Shown: positions 14,296-22,994 of the stretch, piece by piece
Layout of the letters: every line of letters begins with the position of its first letter
How positions within the stretch are numbered: the stretch's first letter is position 1
Assembly (NCBI GenBank): GCA_035716005.1
Contig: DASTKG010000121.1
Coordinates: 1-32,347 of the forward strand
DNA from: SZUA-252 sp035716005
GTDB taxonomy: Bacteria; Eisenbacteria; RBG-16-71-46; SZUA-252
DNA length: 32,347 nt
Direction of reading: 5' to 3'
Program-made: the position numbers and the translations under genes
Notes under the pieces: model-generated
Told to the model about the DNA's origin: nothing
Database searches by the model: none
Seen by the model: the letters and a program-made list of their open reading frames with translations, nothing else

Positions 14296-15766
14296 GTCCG
14301 GACTCGAGATCCTGCCACGACAGGACGAGATTTCTCGCGGCGCGCGCCTCGTCGAGCCGGCGCACCGGCGTGCGCGTCGGCGCCCGGTGAACCGTCTCCG
14401 GATCCTCGATCGACTCGCGGTCGATGGCGAGCATGATGTCCGCGAACGCGTCGAGCGCGGCCTTCGTCTCGGTCTCGGTCGGCTCGATCATCAGAGCCTC
14501 CTCGACGATCAGCGGGAAATAGGTCGTGGGAGCGTGAACGCCGAAGTCGAGGAGCCGTTTGGCCACGTCGAGCGCCTTCACGCCGCGCGCCTTCTGCCGC
14601 GTCGCCGCGAGCACGAATTCGTGCATGCAATAGCCTTCGTGCGACGGCGCGTAGGCGTCCTTCAGCCGCGCCTTGAGATAATTCGCGTTGAGGATCGCCT
14701 CGCGGCTCACCTCCGCGACGCCCGAGGCGCCGAGGGAGCGAAGGTAGGCGAGCGCGCGGACGAGGATTCCGAAATTGCCGTAGTAGGAGTGGACGCGCCC
14801 GATCGAGCGCGGACGGTCGTAGTCCCACCGATAACCCGAGCCCGATTCCACCAGCACGGGCGTCGGCAGGTAGGGCTCCAGCTCCTTGCGAACGCAGAGC
14901 ACGCCTCCGCCCGGGCCGCCGCCGCCGTGGGGCGTCGAGAAGGTCTTGTGGAGATTGATGTGGGCGAAATCGAAGCCCATCGCGCCGGGGCTCGCCAGGC
15001 CGACCATGGCGTTCAGGTTGGCGCCGTCGAGATAGAGGAGGGCCCCCGCCTCGTGGATGAGGCGCGCGATCGTCCCCACGTTCCGCTCGAAGATGCCGAG
15101 CGTGTTGGGGTTCGTGAGCATCATGGCCGCCGTGCGCGGCGAGATCGCCTTGCGGAGCGCCTCGAGATCGACGAGGCCGTCCGGACCCGAGGGAACCGTC
15201 ACGACCTTGTAGCCGACCTGCGCCACCGTCGAGGGGTTGGTGCCGTGCGCCGAGTCGGGAACGATCACTTCCTCGCGCGCGTCGCCCCGATCCGTGTGGT
15301 AGGCCCGGGCGATGAGGATCGCCGTCAGCTCGCACTGCGCGCCGGCCACCGGCTGCGTGGTGATGCCGGGCATCCCCATGATCGTCCGAAGCCAGTCGTG
15401 GAGCTCGCCGACGATGGCCAGCGCCCCGGGCACCGTCTCCTCGGGCTGGAAGGGATGGATTCCGGCCAGGCCCGGCAGGCGCGCCATTTCGTCGTTCAGC
15501 TTCGGGTTGTACTTCATCGTGCACGACCCGAGCGGATAGATCGCCTTGTCGATGTGATGATTGAGCGTCGAGAGGTTCACGAAGTGGCGGACCGCCGCGG
15601 GCTCCGAGAGTTCGGGGAGCGCCGGCGCCGCGTCGCGGAGCGACACGCCCGGAAGGAGCGCGCCCGCCCCCTGCGCGGGGATGTCGAGCGGCTGAAGGCG
15701 CGGGCCGCGGTGGCCCGGCACCGAGAGCTCGCGAAGCGTCGATTCGACGATGGGCGACGATTTCAT
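14282..15766 (-). CDS. gcvPB: Glycine dehydrogenase (decarboxylating) subunit 2
   Basis: 494-residue C-terminal half of the P protein of the glycine cleavage system. It binds pyridoxal phosphate and, with GcvPA, decarboxylates glycine and passes the aminomethyl group to lipoyl-GcvH. The PLP lysine is Lys274 in HINLHKTFSTPHGGGGPG; other signatures are NHHIDKAIYPLGSCTMKYNP and PDSAHGTNPSTV. Length matches the separate-subunit type rather than the fused P protein. The ATG at 15766 overlaps the gcvPA stop (ATGA); a GTG three codons earlier is possible but less likely. Confidence 0.96.
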   Translation of the reverse strand: MKSSPIVESTLRELSVPGHRGPRLQPLDIPAQGAGALLPGVSLRDAAPALPELSEPAAVRHFVNLSTLNHHIDKAIYPLGSCTMKYNPKLNDEMARLPGLAGIHPFQPEETVPGALAIVGELHDWLRTIMGMPGITTQPVAGAQCELTAILIARAYHTDRGDAREEVIVPDSAHGTNPSTVAQVGYKVVTVPSGPDGLVDLEALRKAISPRTAAMMLTNPNTLGIFERNVGTIARLIHEAGALLYLDGANLNAMVGLASPGAMGFDFAHINLHKTFSTPHGGGGPGGGVLCVRKELEPYLPTPVLVESGSGYRWDYDRPRSIGRVHSYYGNFGILVRALAYLRSLGASGVAEVSREAILNANYLKARLKDAYAPSHEGYCMHEFVLAATRQKARGVKALDVAKRLLDFGVHAPTTYFPLIVEEALMIEPTETETKAALDAFADIMLAIDRESIEDPETVHRAPTRTPVRRLDEARAARNLVLSWQDLESGHGGG

Positions 15767-17148
15767 CGGGGACACGCGGCCTCCTCCACGGGAGCGGCCT
15801 TTCGGCTGCCGACCCATGACGTGAGCGAGGTCACGTAACGGTCCATCTCCTCGCGCGAGCGCTTCTCGGTGACGGCGACCAGGAGGTCGTTGGGACGGCT
15901 CCGGTCGAACCGGGAGAGCGGAACGCCCGCGAGCACGTGCGAGCCGAGCGCGTGCTCCACGAAGGAGTGCGCCGGCCCCGGCAGGCGAAGGACGAATTCG
16001 CGGAAGAAGGGAGCGCCGTGCGCCACCGTCACCCCCGGAACGCGCGAGGCGCGCTCCGCGAGATAGTGGGCCCGCTCCAGGCACTGCGTCGCCACGTCGC
16101 GCATTCCCTCCGCGCCGAGGAGCGCGAGGTGGATCGTGTTGGCGAGGGCCATGAGGCCCTGATTCGTGCAGATGTTCGAGGTCGCCCGCTCCCTGCGGAT
16201 GTGCTGCTCGCGCGTCTGAAGCGTGAGGACGAAGCCGCGGCGCCCGTCGAGATCGGCCGTGACGCCCGAGAGCCGCCCCGGGAGGCGCCGAACGTCGGCC
16301 TTGCGAATGGCGAAGAAGCCGACCAGCGGCCCGCCGTACGACATCGAGACGCCGAGCGGCTGCCCCTCCCCCACGACGATGTCGGCGCCCTGCGCGCCGG
16401 GCGGGGTCAGGAGCGAGAGGGCGACGGGGTCGGCCACGCAGACCGAGTAGGCGTCCGCCGCGTGGGCGGCCGCGGTCAGCGCCGCGCCGTCCTCCACGAT
16501 CCCCTCGAAGTTCGGCTGCGCCCAGAGAAAGGCGGCGGCCTCGGTCGAGAGGGCGGCCTTCGCCGCAGCGGGATCGGTCCGGCCGCCGGAGAGAGGCGCC
16601 TCCACGATCTCGAAGTTGCCGGCCGAGGCGTACGTCGCGAGGACCTGGCGGTGATGCGGATGGAGCCCGGCGGAGACGACGACGCGGCGCCGGTTCTTCG
16701 CGCCCGCGGCGAGATGCGCGGCTTCCGCCGCGGCGGTCCCGGCGTCGTACATCGACGCGTTCGCGACCTCCATGCCCGTCAGCTCGCGGACCATCGACTG
16801 GTACTCGAAGATGACCTGCAGCGTCCCCTGCGCCACCTCGGGCTGATACGGCGTGTAGGCGGTGGCGTATTCCGAGCGCGACGTGAGCGCGCGCACGGCC
16901 GAGGGGATGAAATGATCGTAGATGCCGGCGCCGAGGAAGCAGGCGTGGCTCCCCGCGTGGAGATTCCGGGCCGCGTCCGCCTCGAAGCGCCGCGTCACCT
17001 CGTACTCGGCGAGGGGCGCAGGCAGGGGAAGCGCGCCGGTGACGCGAACGTCCGCGGGGATGGCGCTCCAGAGTTCCTCGATCGACGCGGCGCCGATCCG
17101 CTCGAGCATCGCCCGGCGTTCGGCCTCGCTCCGTCCGACGAAGCTCAT
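15763..17148 (-). CDS. gcvPA: Glycine dehydrogenase (decarboxylating) subunit 1
   Basis: 461-residue N-terminal half of the P protein. It carries the structural half of the PLP-fold dimer and pairs with GcvPB. Signatures: SHACFLGAGIYDHFIPSAV, TAYTPYQPEVAQGTLQ, MVRELTGMEVANASMYDA and RRERATSNICTNQGLMAL. The start at 17148 overlaps the gcvH stop by four bases (ATGA) and gives the usual length. The open frame continues upstream through gcvH but that part is not P-protein-like. Confidence 0.96.
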   Translation of the reverse strand: MSFVGRSEAERRAMLERIGAASIEELWSAIPADVRVTGALPLPAPLAEYEVTRRFEADAARNLHAGSHACFLGAGIYDHFIPSAVRALTSRSEYATAYTPYQPEVAQGTLQVIFEYQSMVRELTGMEVANASMYDAGTAAAEAAHLAAGAKNRRRVVVSAGLHPHHRQVLATYASAGNFEIVEAPLSGGRTDPAAAKAALSTEAAAFLWAQPNFEGIVEDGAALTAAAHAADAYSVCVADPVALSLLTPPGAQGADIVVGEGQPLGVSMSYGGPLVGFFAIRKADVRRLPGRLSGVTADLDGRRGFVLTLQTREQHIRRERATSNICTNQGLMALANTIHLALLGAEGMRDVATQCLERAHYLAERASRVPGVTVAHGAPFFREFVLRLPGPAHSFVEHALGSHVLAGVPLSRFDRSRPNDLLVAVTEKRSREEMDRYVTSLTSWVGSRKAAPVEEAACPR

Positions 17149-17531
17149 GCGTGCGCTCCCAGGAGCTTCTCGTAGTCGTCGGCCGAGAGGAGCCCGTTCA
17201 CCTCGGCGGGGTTTTCGACCTTGATCCGCACCATCCAGCCGTCCTTGTAGGGCGACTGGTTCACGAGCGCGGGATTCTCCTTCAGCGTGGTGTTCACCGC
17301 GACGATCTCCCCCGCCACCGGGGCGAAGAGATCGCTGACCGTCTTCACCGCGTCGATGGAGCCGAACGGCCTCATCGCAGCGACCTTCGTTCCCGTCGGG
17401 GGAAGATCGACGAAGATGACGTCGCCGAGCTCTCCCTGCGCGTATTCCGTGATGCCGACCTCCACTTCGCCCCCCTTCGGGCGAATCCACTCGTGTTCCT
17501 TGGTGTAGCGGAGATCCTTCGGCACGTTCAT
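17145..17531 (-). CDS. gcvH: Glycine cleavage system H protein (lipoyl carrier)
   Basis: 128-residue lipoyl carrier that shuttles the aminomethyl intermediate between P and T proteins and is reoxidised by dihydrolipoamide dehydrogenase (not encoded here). The lipoylated residue is Lys63 in SIDAVKTVSDLFAPVAGE. The N-terminus LRYTKEHEWI and the C-terminal helical segment are standard. The ATG at 17531 overlaps the gcvT stop (ATGA). The LipM/LplA-type protein at 6267-7055 is the likely modifier. Confidence 0.96.
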   Translation of the reverse strand: MNVPKDLRYTKEHEWIRPKGGEVEVGITEYAQGELGDVIFVDLPPTGTKVAAMRPFGSIDAVKTVSDLFAPVAGEIVAVNTTLKENPALVNQSPYKDGWMVRIKVENPAEVNGLLSADDYEKLLGAHA

Positions 17532-18664
17532 TGAGGTCTCCTCGGTTTGGGCGAGCGAACGCTTCCATTCGTGTACATCGGCCGCGCCGCGACGAGAGCG
17601 GGAATCCGCTGGCCGCGCGCCACGACGTCCACGCGAGTTCCGACCCGCGCGGCGTCGCTTTCCAGATAGGCCATGGCGACCGGGCGTCCGATGCTGATGC
17701 CCATCGTTCCGCTGGTGACGGTCCCCACGCGCCTCCCCTGCACTTCGACCTCGAAGCCGGGGCGCGCGATCCGCTCCCCCTCGAGAATGAGGCCGAGGAG
17801 CCGGCGTCCGAGGCCCGCCTCCTTGGCCTTCACGAGGGCGTCGCGGCCGATGAATTCGGACTTGTCGAGACGAACCGTCCAGGCGATTCCCGCCTCGAGC
17901 GGGTTCGTCGTTTCGTCGATGTCGTTTCCGTAGAGGCAGTAGCCCATCTCGAGCCGCAGCGTGTCGCGCGCGCCGAGCCCGATGGGCCGGATGCCGAGCG
18001 ACGCCCCCGCGGCGAAGACTCGATCCCACGCGTCGAGGGCGCGGGCCACGGGCATGTAGAGCTCGAATCCGTCCTCGCCCGTGTATCCCGTGCGCGAGAC
18101 GATCGTGGGGCTCCCCCCGTCGTCGGCGACGTAGGCCTCGTAGAAGGCGAGCGCGCGGGCGCGGTCGCCGTAGAGGGCCGCGATCACCTGCTCCGAATGA
18201 GGACCCTGCACGGCGAGCTGCGCCGTGGCGGCGTGTTCGTCGATCACCTCGACGTCGGCCGGCGCGTGACGGCGGATCCAGGCCAGGTCCTTGTCGAAGT
18301 TGGAGGCGTTGACGACGAGGTATCGCTCGGCGCCGAAGGCGTACACGAGAAGGTCGTCCACGATCCCGCCGTGCTCCAGGCACATCGGGGTATAGACGAC
18401 CTTGCCTTCGGGCAGCGAGGCCCCGACCTCGTTCGTCACGAGGCGGTTGGCGTAGGCGATGGCGCCGGGTCCGCGGAGCCGGATCTCGCCCATGTGAGAG
18501 ACGTCGAAGACTCCGACCCCCGCGCGCACCGTGCGGTGCTCGGTCAGGATCCCCTCGTACTGAATGGGCATCTCATGGCCCGCGAAGGGAACCATCTTGG
18601 CTCCCGCGGCCATGTGCCTGGGGTAGAACGGAGTCCGCTTCAGCGCGGTGGCGGTATCGAGCAT
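17528..18664 (-). CDS. gcvT: Glycine cleavage system T protein (aminomethyltransferase)
   Basis: 378-residue enzyme that releases ammonia from aminomethyl-lipoyl GcvH and makes 5,10-methylene-tetrahydrofolate. Motifs: MPIQYEGILTEHRTVRAGVG, the active-site FDVSHMGE with its Asp, SRTGYTGEDGFELYMP, and GLGARDTLRLEMGYCLYGND. Length is typical. The ATG at 18664 was chosen because the family N-terminus (LKRTPFYPRH) follows at once; the frame to 18781 would run through the promoter. First gene of a coupled run that extends past gcvPB to the glmL pair. Confidence 0.96.
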   Translation of the reverse strand: MLDTATALKRTPFYPRHMAAGAKMVPFAGHEMPIQYEGILTEHRTVRAGVGVFDVSHMGEIRLRGPGAIAYANRLVTNEVGASLPEGKVVYTPMCLEHGGIVDDLLVYAFGAERYLVVNASNFDKDLAWIRRHAPADVEVIDEHAATAQLAVQGPHSEQVIAALYGDRARALAFYEAYVADDGGSPTIVSRTGYTGEDGFELYMPVARALDAWDRVFAAGASLGIRPIGLGARDTLRLEMGYCLYGNDIDETTNPLEAGIAWTVRLDKSEFIGRDALVKAKEAGLGRRLLGLILEGERIARPGFEVEVQGRRVGTVTSGTMGISIGRPVAMAYLESDAARVGTRVDVVARGQRIPALVAARPMYTNGSVRSPKPRRPQ

Positions 18665-18677
18665 ATCGTTTGAAATC

Positions 18678-18697
18678 CTAGAGTTGCGGCTAGAGTT
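18678..18697 (-). repeat. 12-bp-spaced direct repeat at the gcv transcription start
   Basis: CTAGAGTT occurs at 18678-18685 and again at 18690-18697 on plus, a 12-bp period close to one helical turn. It covers the predicted transcription start and leader of gcvT. A regulator operator is possible (inference). The leader is only about 30 nt, too short for a glycine riboswitch. Confidence 0.35.
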
Positions 18698-18701
18698 CGG
18701 T

Positions 18702-18729
18702 ACCTTATCACAACCGGACGCCAAGTCAA
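18702..18729 (-). promoter_or_regulatory. Extended -10 promoter of the gcv unit
   Basis: TTGACT (18729-18724), 16-bp spacer, TAAGGT (18707-18702) preceded by TGA, an extended -10. The -35 element contains the uvrA stop codon, so uvrA and gcvT are separated by only 61 bp. Confidence 0.65.
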
Positions 18730-21578
18730 ACGGCGGCCTTGGCCCGGCCCCTTCCCGATGCGCGCTGAGAGAGTACGCCACGCAGGGCCGCGCCGGTATG
18801 CGACTCCCGGACCAGCGCCACCGCCTCCGGGGTCCCCTCCGCCACGATCCGCCCCCCCGCCTCGCCCCCTTCCGGGCCGAGATCGAGGATCCAGTCGGAG
18901 CGTTTCATGACGTCGACGTTGTGCTCGATCACGACCACCGTGTTCCCTCGGTCGGTCAGTCGGTCGAGGACGTCGAGGAGCATCCGGACGTCCTCGAAAT
19001 GAAGTCCCGTGGTCGGCTCGTCGAGCAGATAGAGCGTCCGCCCCGTTTCCACCCGCGAGAGTTCCGTCGCCAGCTTGACGCGTTGCGCCTCGCCGCCGGA
19101 GAGGGTCGTGGCGGCCTGGCCGAGATGGATATAGCCGAGCCCGACCCCCTGGAGCGTCTCCAGCTTTCGACGGATGGTCGGAATGGGGCCGAGGAGTTCG
19201 AGGGCGTCATCCACCGTCATCTCCAGGACTTCGGCGATCGACTTCCCCTTGTACGTGACCTCCAGCGTCTCGCGGTTGTAGCGCTTGCCGCGGCAGACCT
19301 CGCAGGTGACGTAGACGTCGGGAAGGAAATGCATCTCGATCGTCACGAGCCCGTCGCCGCCGCACGCCTCGCACCGGCCCCCCTTCACGTTGAAGGAGAA
19401 GCGGCCCGGCGCGTAGCCGCGCACCTTCGCCTCGGGAAGCGCGGCGAAGAGGTCGCGGATGAACGTGAAGACGCCGGTGTAGGTGGCCGGATTGCTGCGC
19501 GGCGTCCGCCCGATCGGGGACTGATCGATGGCGACGACCTTGTCGATCTCGCCGAGACCGGCGATCCGATCGTGCGCCCCGGGCACCTCGCGCGCGCCGT
19601 GGAGCTTCTTCGCCAGCGCGCGGTGGAGGATGTCGTTCACGAGCGTGCTCTTCCCCGACCCCGAGACGCCGGTCACGCAGACGAGGGTGCCGAGCGGCAG
19701 GCGGGCGCGCACGTCCTTCAGATTGTGCTCGCGCGCGCCGACCACCTCGAGCCACTTCCCCGTCCCCGTTCGCCGTTCGGCCGGTACCGAGATCTCGCGC
19801 GTTCCGGCCAGGTACTGGCCGGTGAGCGAATCGGGGTGCGCGCGGACCTCCGCCGGGGTGCCGTGCGCCACCAGGTATCCGCCGCGGCGTCCCGCGCCGG
19901 GGCCGAGGTCGATCAGGTAATCGGCCGCCTCCATCGTCTCGTGATCGTGCTCCACCACGAGCACCGAATTGCCGAGGTCGCGAAGCCGGATCAGGGTGTC
20001 GAGGAGCTTCCGGTTGTCGCGCGGATGGAGTCCGATGCTCGGCTCGTCGAGAATGTAGAGAACCCCGGTGAGGCGGGAGCCGATCTGCGTGGCGAGCCGG
20101 ATCCGCTGCGCCTCGCCCCCGGAGAGGGTCGCGGCGGCGCGGTCGAGCGTGAGGTAGCCGACTCCGACGTCGTCGAGGAACTCGAGACGCTGGCGCAGCT
20201 CTTTGAGCACCGCCGTGGCGATGGAGGCCTCGCGCGGCGCGAGCGCCAGGTCGCGGAGGCTCTGCAGCGCGCGGCCCACCGGCTGCCCCGTCCACGCCGC
20301 GATGGAGCGGCCGTCGACCTGGACCGCCAGCGATTCGGGCCGGAGGCGCGCCCCGCCGCACGCCGCGCACGGCTTCTTGCTCATGCTCTGCTCGATCTGG
20401 GCGCGGACCGTGTCGCTCGAGGTCTCCTTGAAGCGGCGCATCAGCTCGTTCACGACGCCGCGGAAGCGCCCCTTGTGCTCCCAGACCTTGCCGCTCTTCA
20501 GCTTGAACTTGTAGTCGATCTTCTCGTCGCCGAGCCCGAAGAGGATCGCCTTCTGCGCCGCGGCGGGAAGCTTGGCGAACGGCGTCTTCATCGAGATCTT
20601 CAGCCTCTTCGCGATCGCCTCGATGGAGCCCTTCGTCCAGGTCCCGTCCGGGTCGCCCCAGACGGAAACGGCGCCGTCGGCGAGCGACTTCGAGCGGTCG
20701 GGGACGACGAGGTCGGGGTCGATCTCCATCGTCGTCCCGAGCCCGTCGCACGCCTTGCAGGCGCCGTAGGGCGAGTTGAACGAGAAGGAGCGCGGCTGGA
20801 GCGGTTCGTAGGAGATGCCGCAATTCGCGCACGCCGCGGCGGCCGAGAGCGTCTCCTCGTCCCCCTCGCCGCGGATCACGAGCGCGATCCCCTCGGCGAG
20901 CCGCGTCGCCGTCTCGAGCGATTCGTGGAGGCGGCTCCGCTTCTCGACGTCGGCCGTGAGCCGGTCGACCACGATCTCGATCGTATGCTTCTTCTTCTTG
21001 TCGAGCGCCAGCTCCTCCTCCAGCTCGCGCCAGGCGCCGTCGACGCGCGCCCGCACGAAGCCTAGCTTCCGCCACTGGGCCCACTCCTTCCGGTACTCCC
21101 CCTTCCGGCCCCGAACGACCGGCGCCAGGATCTGGAGCCGCTTGCCGGGACTCGCCGAGAGGATGGCGTCGACCATCTCCTGCACCGTCTGGCTCCGGAT
21201 CGGCCGCCCGCAATTCACGCAGTGCTGCACGCCGACGCGGGCGTAGAGGAGCCGGAGGTAATCGTAGATCTCGGTGACGGTGGCGACGGTCGAGCGGGGG
21301 TTGCTCCCCGCCGTCCGCTGCTCGATGGAGATGGCGGGCGAGAGCCCTTCGATCTGGTCGACGTCGGGCTTCTCCATCTGGCCGAGGAACTGGCGGGCGT
21401 AGGCAGAGAGCGATTCGACGTAGCGGCGCTGCCCCTCGGCGTAGAGCGTGTCGAAGGCGAGGGACGATTTCCCCGATCCGGAGACGCCGGTCAGGACGAC
21501 GAGGGCGTTCCGGGGGATGTCGATGTTGAGGTTCTTGAGGTTGTGCTCGCGCGCTCCGCGCACGCGGATCTGATCCAA
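18726..21578 (-). CDS. uvrA: Excinuclease ABC subunit A
   Basis: 950-residue DNA-damage sensor of nucleotide excision repair; as a dimer it loads UvrB at lesions. Two ABC ATPase halves are visible: first Walker A GVSGSGKSSLAFDT near residue 32, second GVSGSGKSTLVNDI near 640, with ABC signatures TLSGGEAQRIRLA and TLSGGEAQRVKLA and the D-loop regions LDEPSIGLHP and LDEPTTGLHF. CxxC pairs of the zinc modules are present (CVNCG, CANCG, CAACGG, CEACGG, CEVCRG). The start codon is TTG at 21578, with GGAG 7 bp upstream. It is encoded divergently from the thiolase gene. Confidence 0.97.
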   Translation of the reverse strand: MDQIRVRGAREHNLKNLNIDIPRNALVVLTGVSGSGKSSLAFDTLYAEGQRRYVESLSAYARQFLGQMEKPDVDQIEGLSPAISIEQRTAGSNPRSTVATVTEIYDYLRLLYARVGVQHCVNCGRPIRSQTVQEMVDAILSASPGKRLQILAPVVRGRKGEYRKEWAQWRKLGFVRARVDGAWRELEEELALDKKKKHTIEIVVDRLTADVEKRSRLHESLETATRLAEGIALVIRGEGDEETLSAAAACANCGISYEPLQPRSFSFNSPYGACKACDGLGTTMEIDPDLVVPDRSKSLADGAVSVWGDPDGTWTKGSIEAIAKRLKISMKTPFAKLPAAAQKAILFGLGDEKIDYKFKLKSGKVWEHKGRFRGVVNELMRRFKETSSDTVRAQIEQSMSKKPCAACGGARLRPESLAVQVDGRSIAAWTGQPVGRALQSLRDLALAPREASIATAVLKELRQRLEFLDDVGVGYLTLDRAAATLSGGEAQRIRLATQIGSRLTGVLYILDEPSIGLHPRDNRKLLDTLIRLRDLGNSVLVVEHDHETMEAADYLIDLGPGAGRRGGYLVAHGTPAEVRAHPDSLTGQYLAGTREISVPAERRTGTGKWLEVVGAREHNLKDVRARLPLGTLVCVTGVSGSGKSTLVNDILHRALAKKLHGAREVPGAHDRIAGLGEIDKVVAIDQSPIGRTPRSNPATYTGVFTFIRDLFAALPEAKVRGYAPGRFSFNVKGGRCEACGGDGLVTIEMHFLPDVYVTCEVCRGKRYNRETLEVTYKGKSIAEVLEMTVDDALELLGPIPTIRRKLETLQGVGLGYIHLGQAATTLSGGEAQRVKLATELSRVETGRTLYLLDEPTTGLHFEDVRMLLDVLDRLTDRGNTVVVIEHNVDVMKRSDWILDLGPEGGEAGGRIVAEGTPEAVALVRESHTGAALRGVLSQRASGRGRAKAAV

Positions 21579-21610
21579 GGCGACGCTCCGTTCGTGAAGG
21601 GGAAGAGGAG

Positions 21611-21640
21611 AGTGTAAGGCATCCGAAGGGATGACGTCAC
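21611..21640 (-). promoter_or_regulatory. Candidate uvrA promoter with TGACGTCA palindrome
   Basis: On minus, GTGACG (21640-21635), 18 bp, TACACT (21616-21611). The -35 overlaps the perfect palindrome TGACGTCA (21632-21639), a possible operator. No LexA-type box of the E. coli or Bacillus form was seen. The remainder of the 213-bp divergent region (21641-21791) holds no other clear site apart from the GAGGAG preceding the thiolase ATG. Confidence 0.35.
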
Positions 21641-21791
21641 GCCGCCTCGGGATGGTGCGAAACCCCCTCTGGACCCGGCGCCCGCTCCACGTTCACAATC
21701 CCCGTCTCGTCCGCCCAGACCGGGCGGAGGGCCGTTTCCGAGCGAATTCCGACCGCGACCGCGGCTGATCCTTCGACGCGAGGAGCAGACC

Positions 21792-22985
21792 ATGAAATCC
21801 GTATCCGGCGCCCTTCCCCGGGCCCGAATTCCCTACGGCACGTGGGGGAGCAGCTACTTTCCGGCTTGGCAGACCTCGGCCCTGGCCGAGGTGAACATCG
21901 GTCAGTTCGCGGGCGAGGCGGCGAACCGGATTCTGGGACTCCGCAAGGTACGCACGGACCAGCTCGAGTACCTCGTCATCGGCTCCACGATCCCGTGGCA
22001 CTGGAAGTTCTGGACCGCGCCCCTCGTCGCGAGCTGCATGGGACACCGCATCCCCGGCTACCACGTGGAACAGGCGTGCGCGACCGGACTCCAGGCCGTG
22101 CTCCTCGCCGGCGCCGAGGTCCAGTCCGGCTACGACGCCGTCGGCGTCGTGACGTTCGACCGGACGAGCGACTCGCCGGTCGGCGTCTTCCCCGAGCGCA
22201 GGGCGCACGAGCGGACCCACGCCCTCGCCGACGTCTGGGACAACTTCGGCTTCGACCCCGCCACCGGCAACTCCATGATCGCGGCCGCGGGCAAGACGGC
22301 GCGGAAGTACAAACTCGATCGGAAGGAAGTCGACGACTGCGCCTTCCGCCGCTACGAGCAGTATTTCGAGGGAAAGGAGTCGGGCTTCCTCGACCGGGTT
22401 CTGGTGCCGCTCGAAGTCTTGAACGTCCAGGGCCGCCCGCTCGGCCGGATCGACGACGATCTCGGCGTCCGGAGGGTCACCCACGCGGGCCTTCGCGCCA
22501 TGAACGAGCTCGACACCTGCGTCACGAGCGGGGGGCAGACGCACGCGTCCGACGGCATGGCCACCCTCCTCGTCACGAGCAGGGAGCGGGTGAAGGATTT
22601 CAGCCCCCGGCCCGAACTCGACATCGAGTTCATCGGGAAGACCGAGGTCCGCGCCGATCCGAGCCTCATGCCCGAGGCGCCCGCCCTGGCGGTGAAGAAG
22701 CTTCTCGATCGCCTCGGCCTCACGCTCGACGACATGGCGGTCTTGAAGAACCACAATCCGTTCGCGGTGAACGACGTGGTCTTCCAGAAGGTCACCGGCT
22801 GCGACTGGAACCGGATCAACAACAACGGCTGCCCGCTCGTCTGGGGCCATCCCCAGGGCCCGACGCTCACGCGCGTCCTGATCGAGGCCCTCGAGGAGGC
22901 GGTTTCCCTGGGCGGCGGTTACGTCCTCATTTTCGGATGCGCCGCGGGCGACGTCGGCATCGCGTCCGTCTTCCGGGTTTCCTAG
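21792..22985 (+). CDS. Atypical thiolase (acyl-CoA acetyltransferase)
   Basis: 397-residue thiolase-fold enzyme, expected to cleave 3-ketoacyl-CoA with CoA or to run the reverse condensation. The nucleophile is Cys96 in VEQACATGLQAV. Where standard thiolases have NEAFA and NxxGGAIALGHP, this protein has NHNPF (320-324) and NNNGCPLVWGHP (about 343-354); the base Cys383 sits in FGCAAGDVG rather than CIGGGMG. All catalytic positions (Cys, His, His, Cys) thus seem kept in an unusual setting, pointing to a distinct thiolase subgroup. ATG with GAGGAG upstream. It is followed after 9 bp by the dehydrogenase/hydratase fusion, consistent with a beta-oxidation pair. Substrate chain length cannot be read from the sequence. 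Confidence 0.85.
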   Translation: MKSVSGALPRARIPYGTWGSSYFPAWQTSALAEVNIGQFAGEAANRILGLRKVRTDQLEYLVIGSTIPWHWKFWTAPLVASCMGHRIPGYHVEQACATGLQAVLLAGAEVQSGYDAVGVVTFDRTSDSPVGVFPERRAHERTHALADVWDNFGFDPATGNSMIAAAGKTARKYKLDRKEVDDCAFRRYEQYFEGKESGFLDRVLVPLEVLNVQGRPLGRIDDDLGVRRVTHAGLRAMNELDTCVTSGGQTHASDGMATLLVTSRERVKDFSPRPELDIEFIGKTEVRADPSLMPEAPALAVKKLLDRLGLTLDDMAVLKNHNPFAVNDVVFQKVTGCDWNRINNNGCPLVWGHPQGPTLTRVLIEALEEAVSLGGGYVLIFGCAAGDVGIASVFRVS

Positions 22986-22994
22986 GAGAACGCC

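Noticed and set aside
18665..18701. Glycine riboswitch upstream of gcvT
   Set aside because: The predicted leader is about 30 nt, far too short for the aptamer, and none of its motifs are seen.
21579..21660. LexA/SOS box in front of uvrA
   Set aside because: No CTGT-N8-ACAG or GAAC-N4-GTTC pattern was found; only the TGACGTCA palindrome is present.
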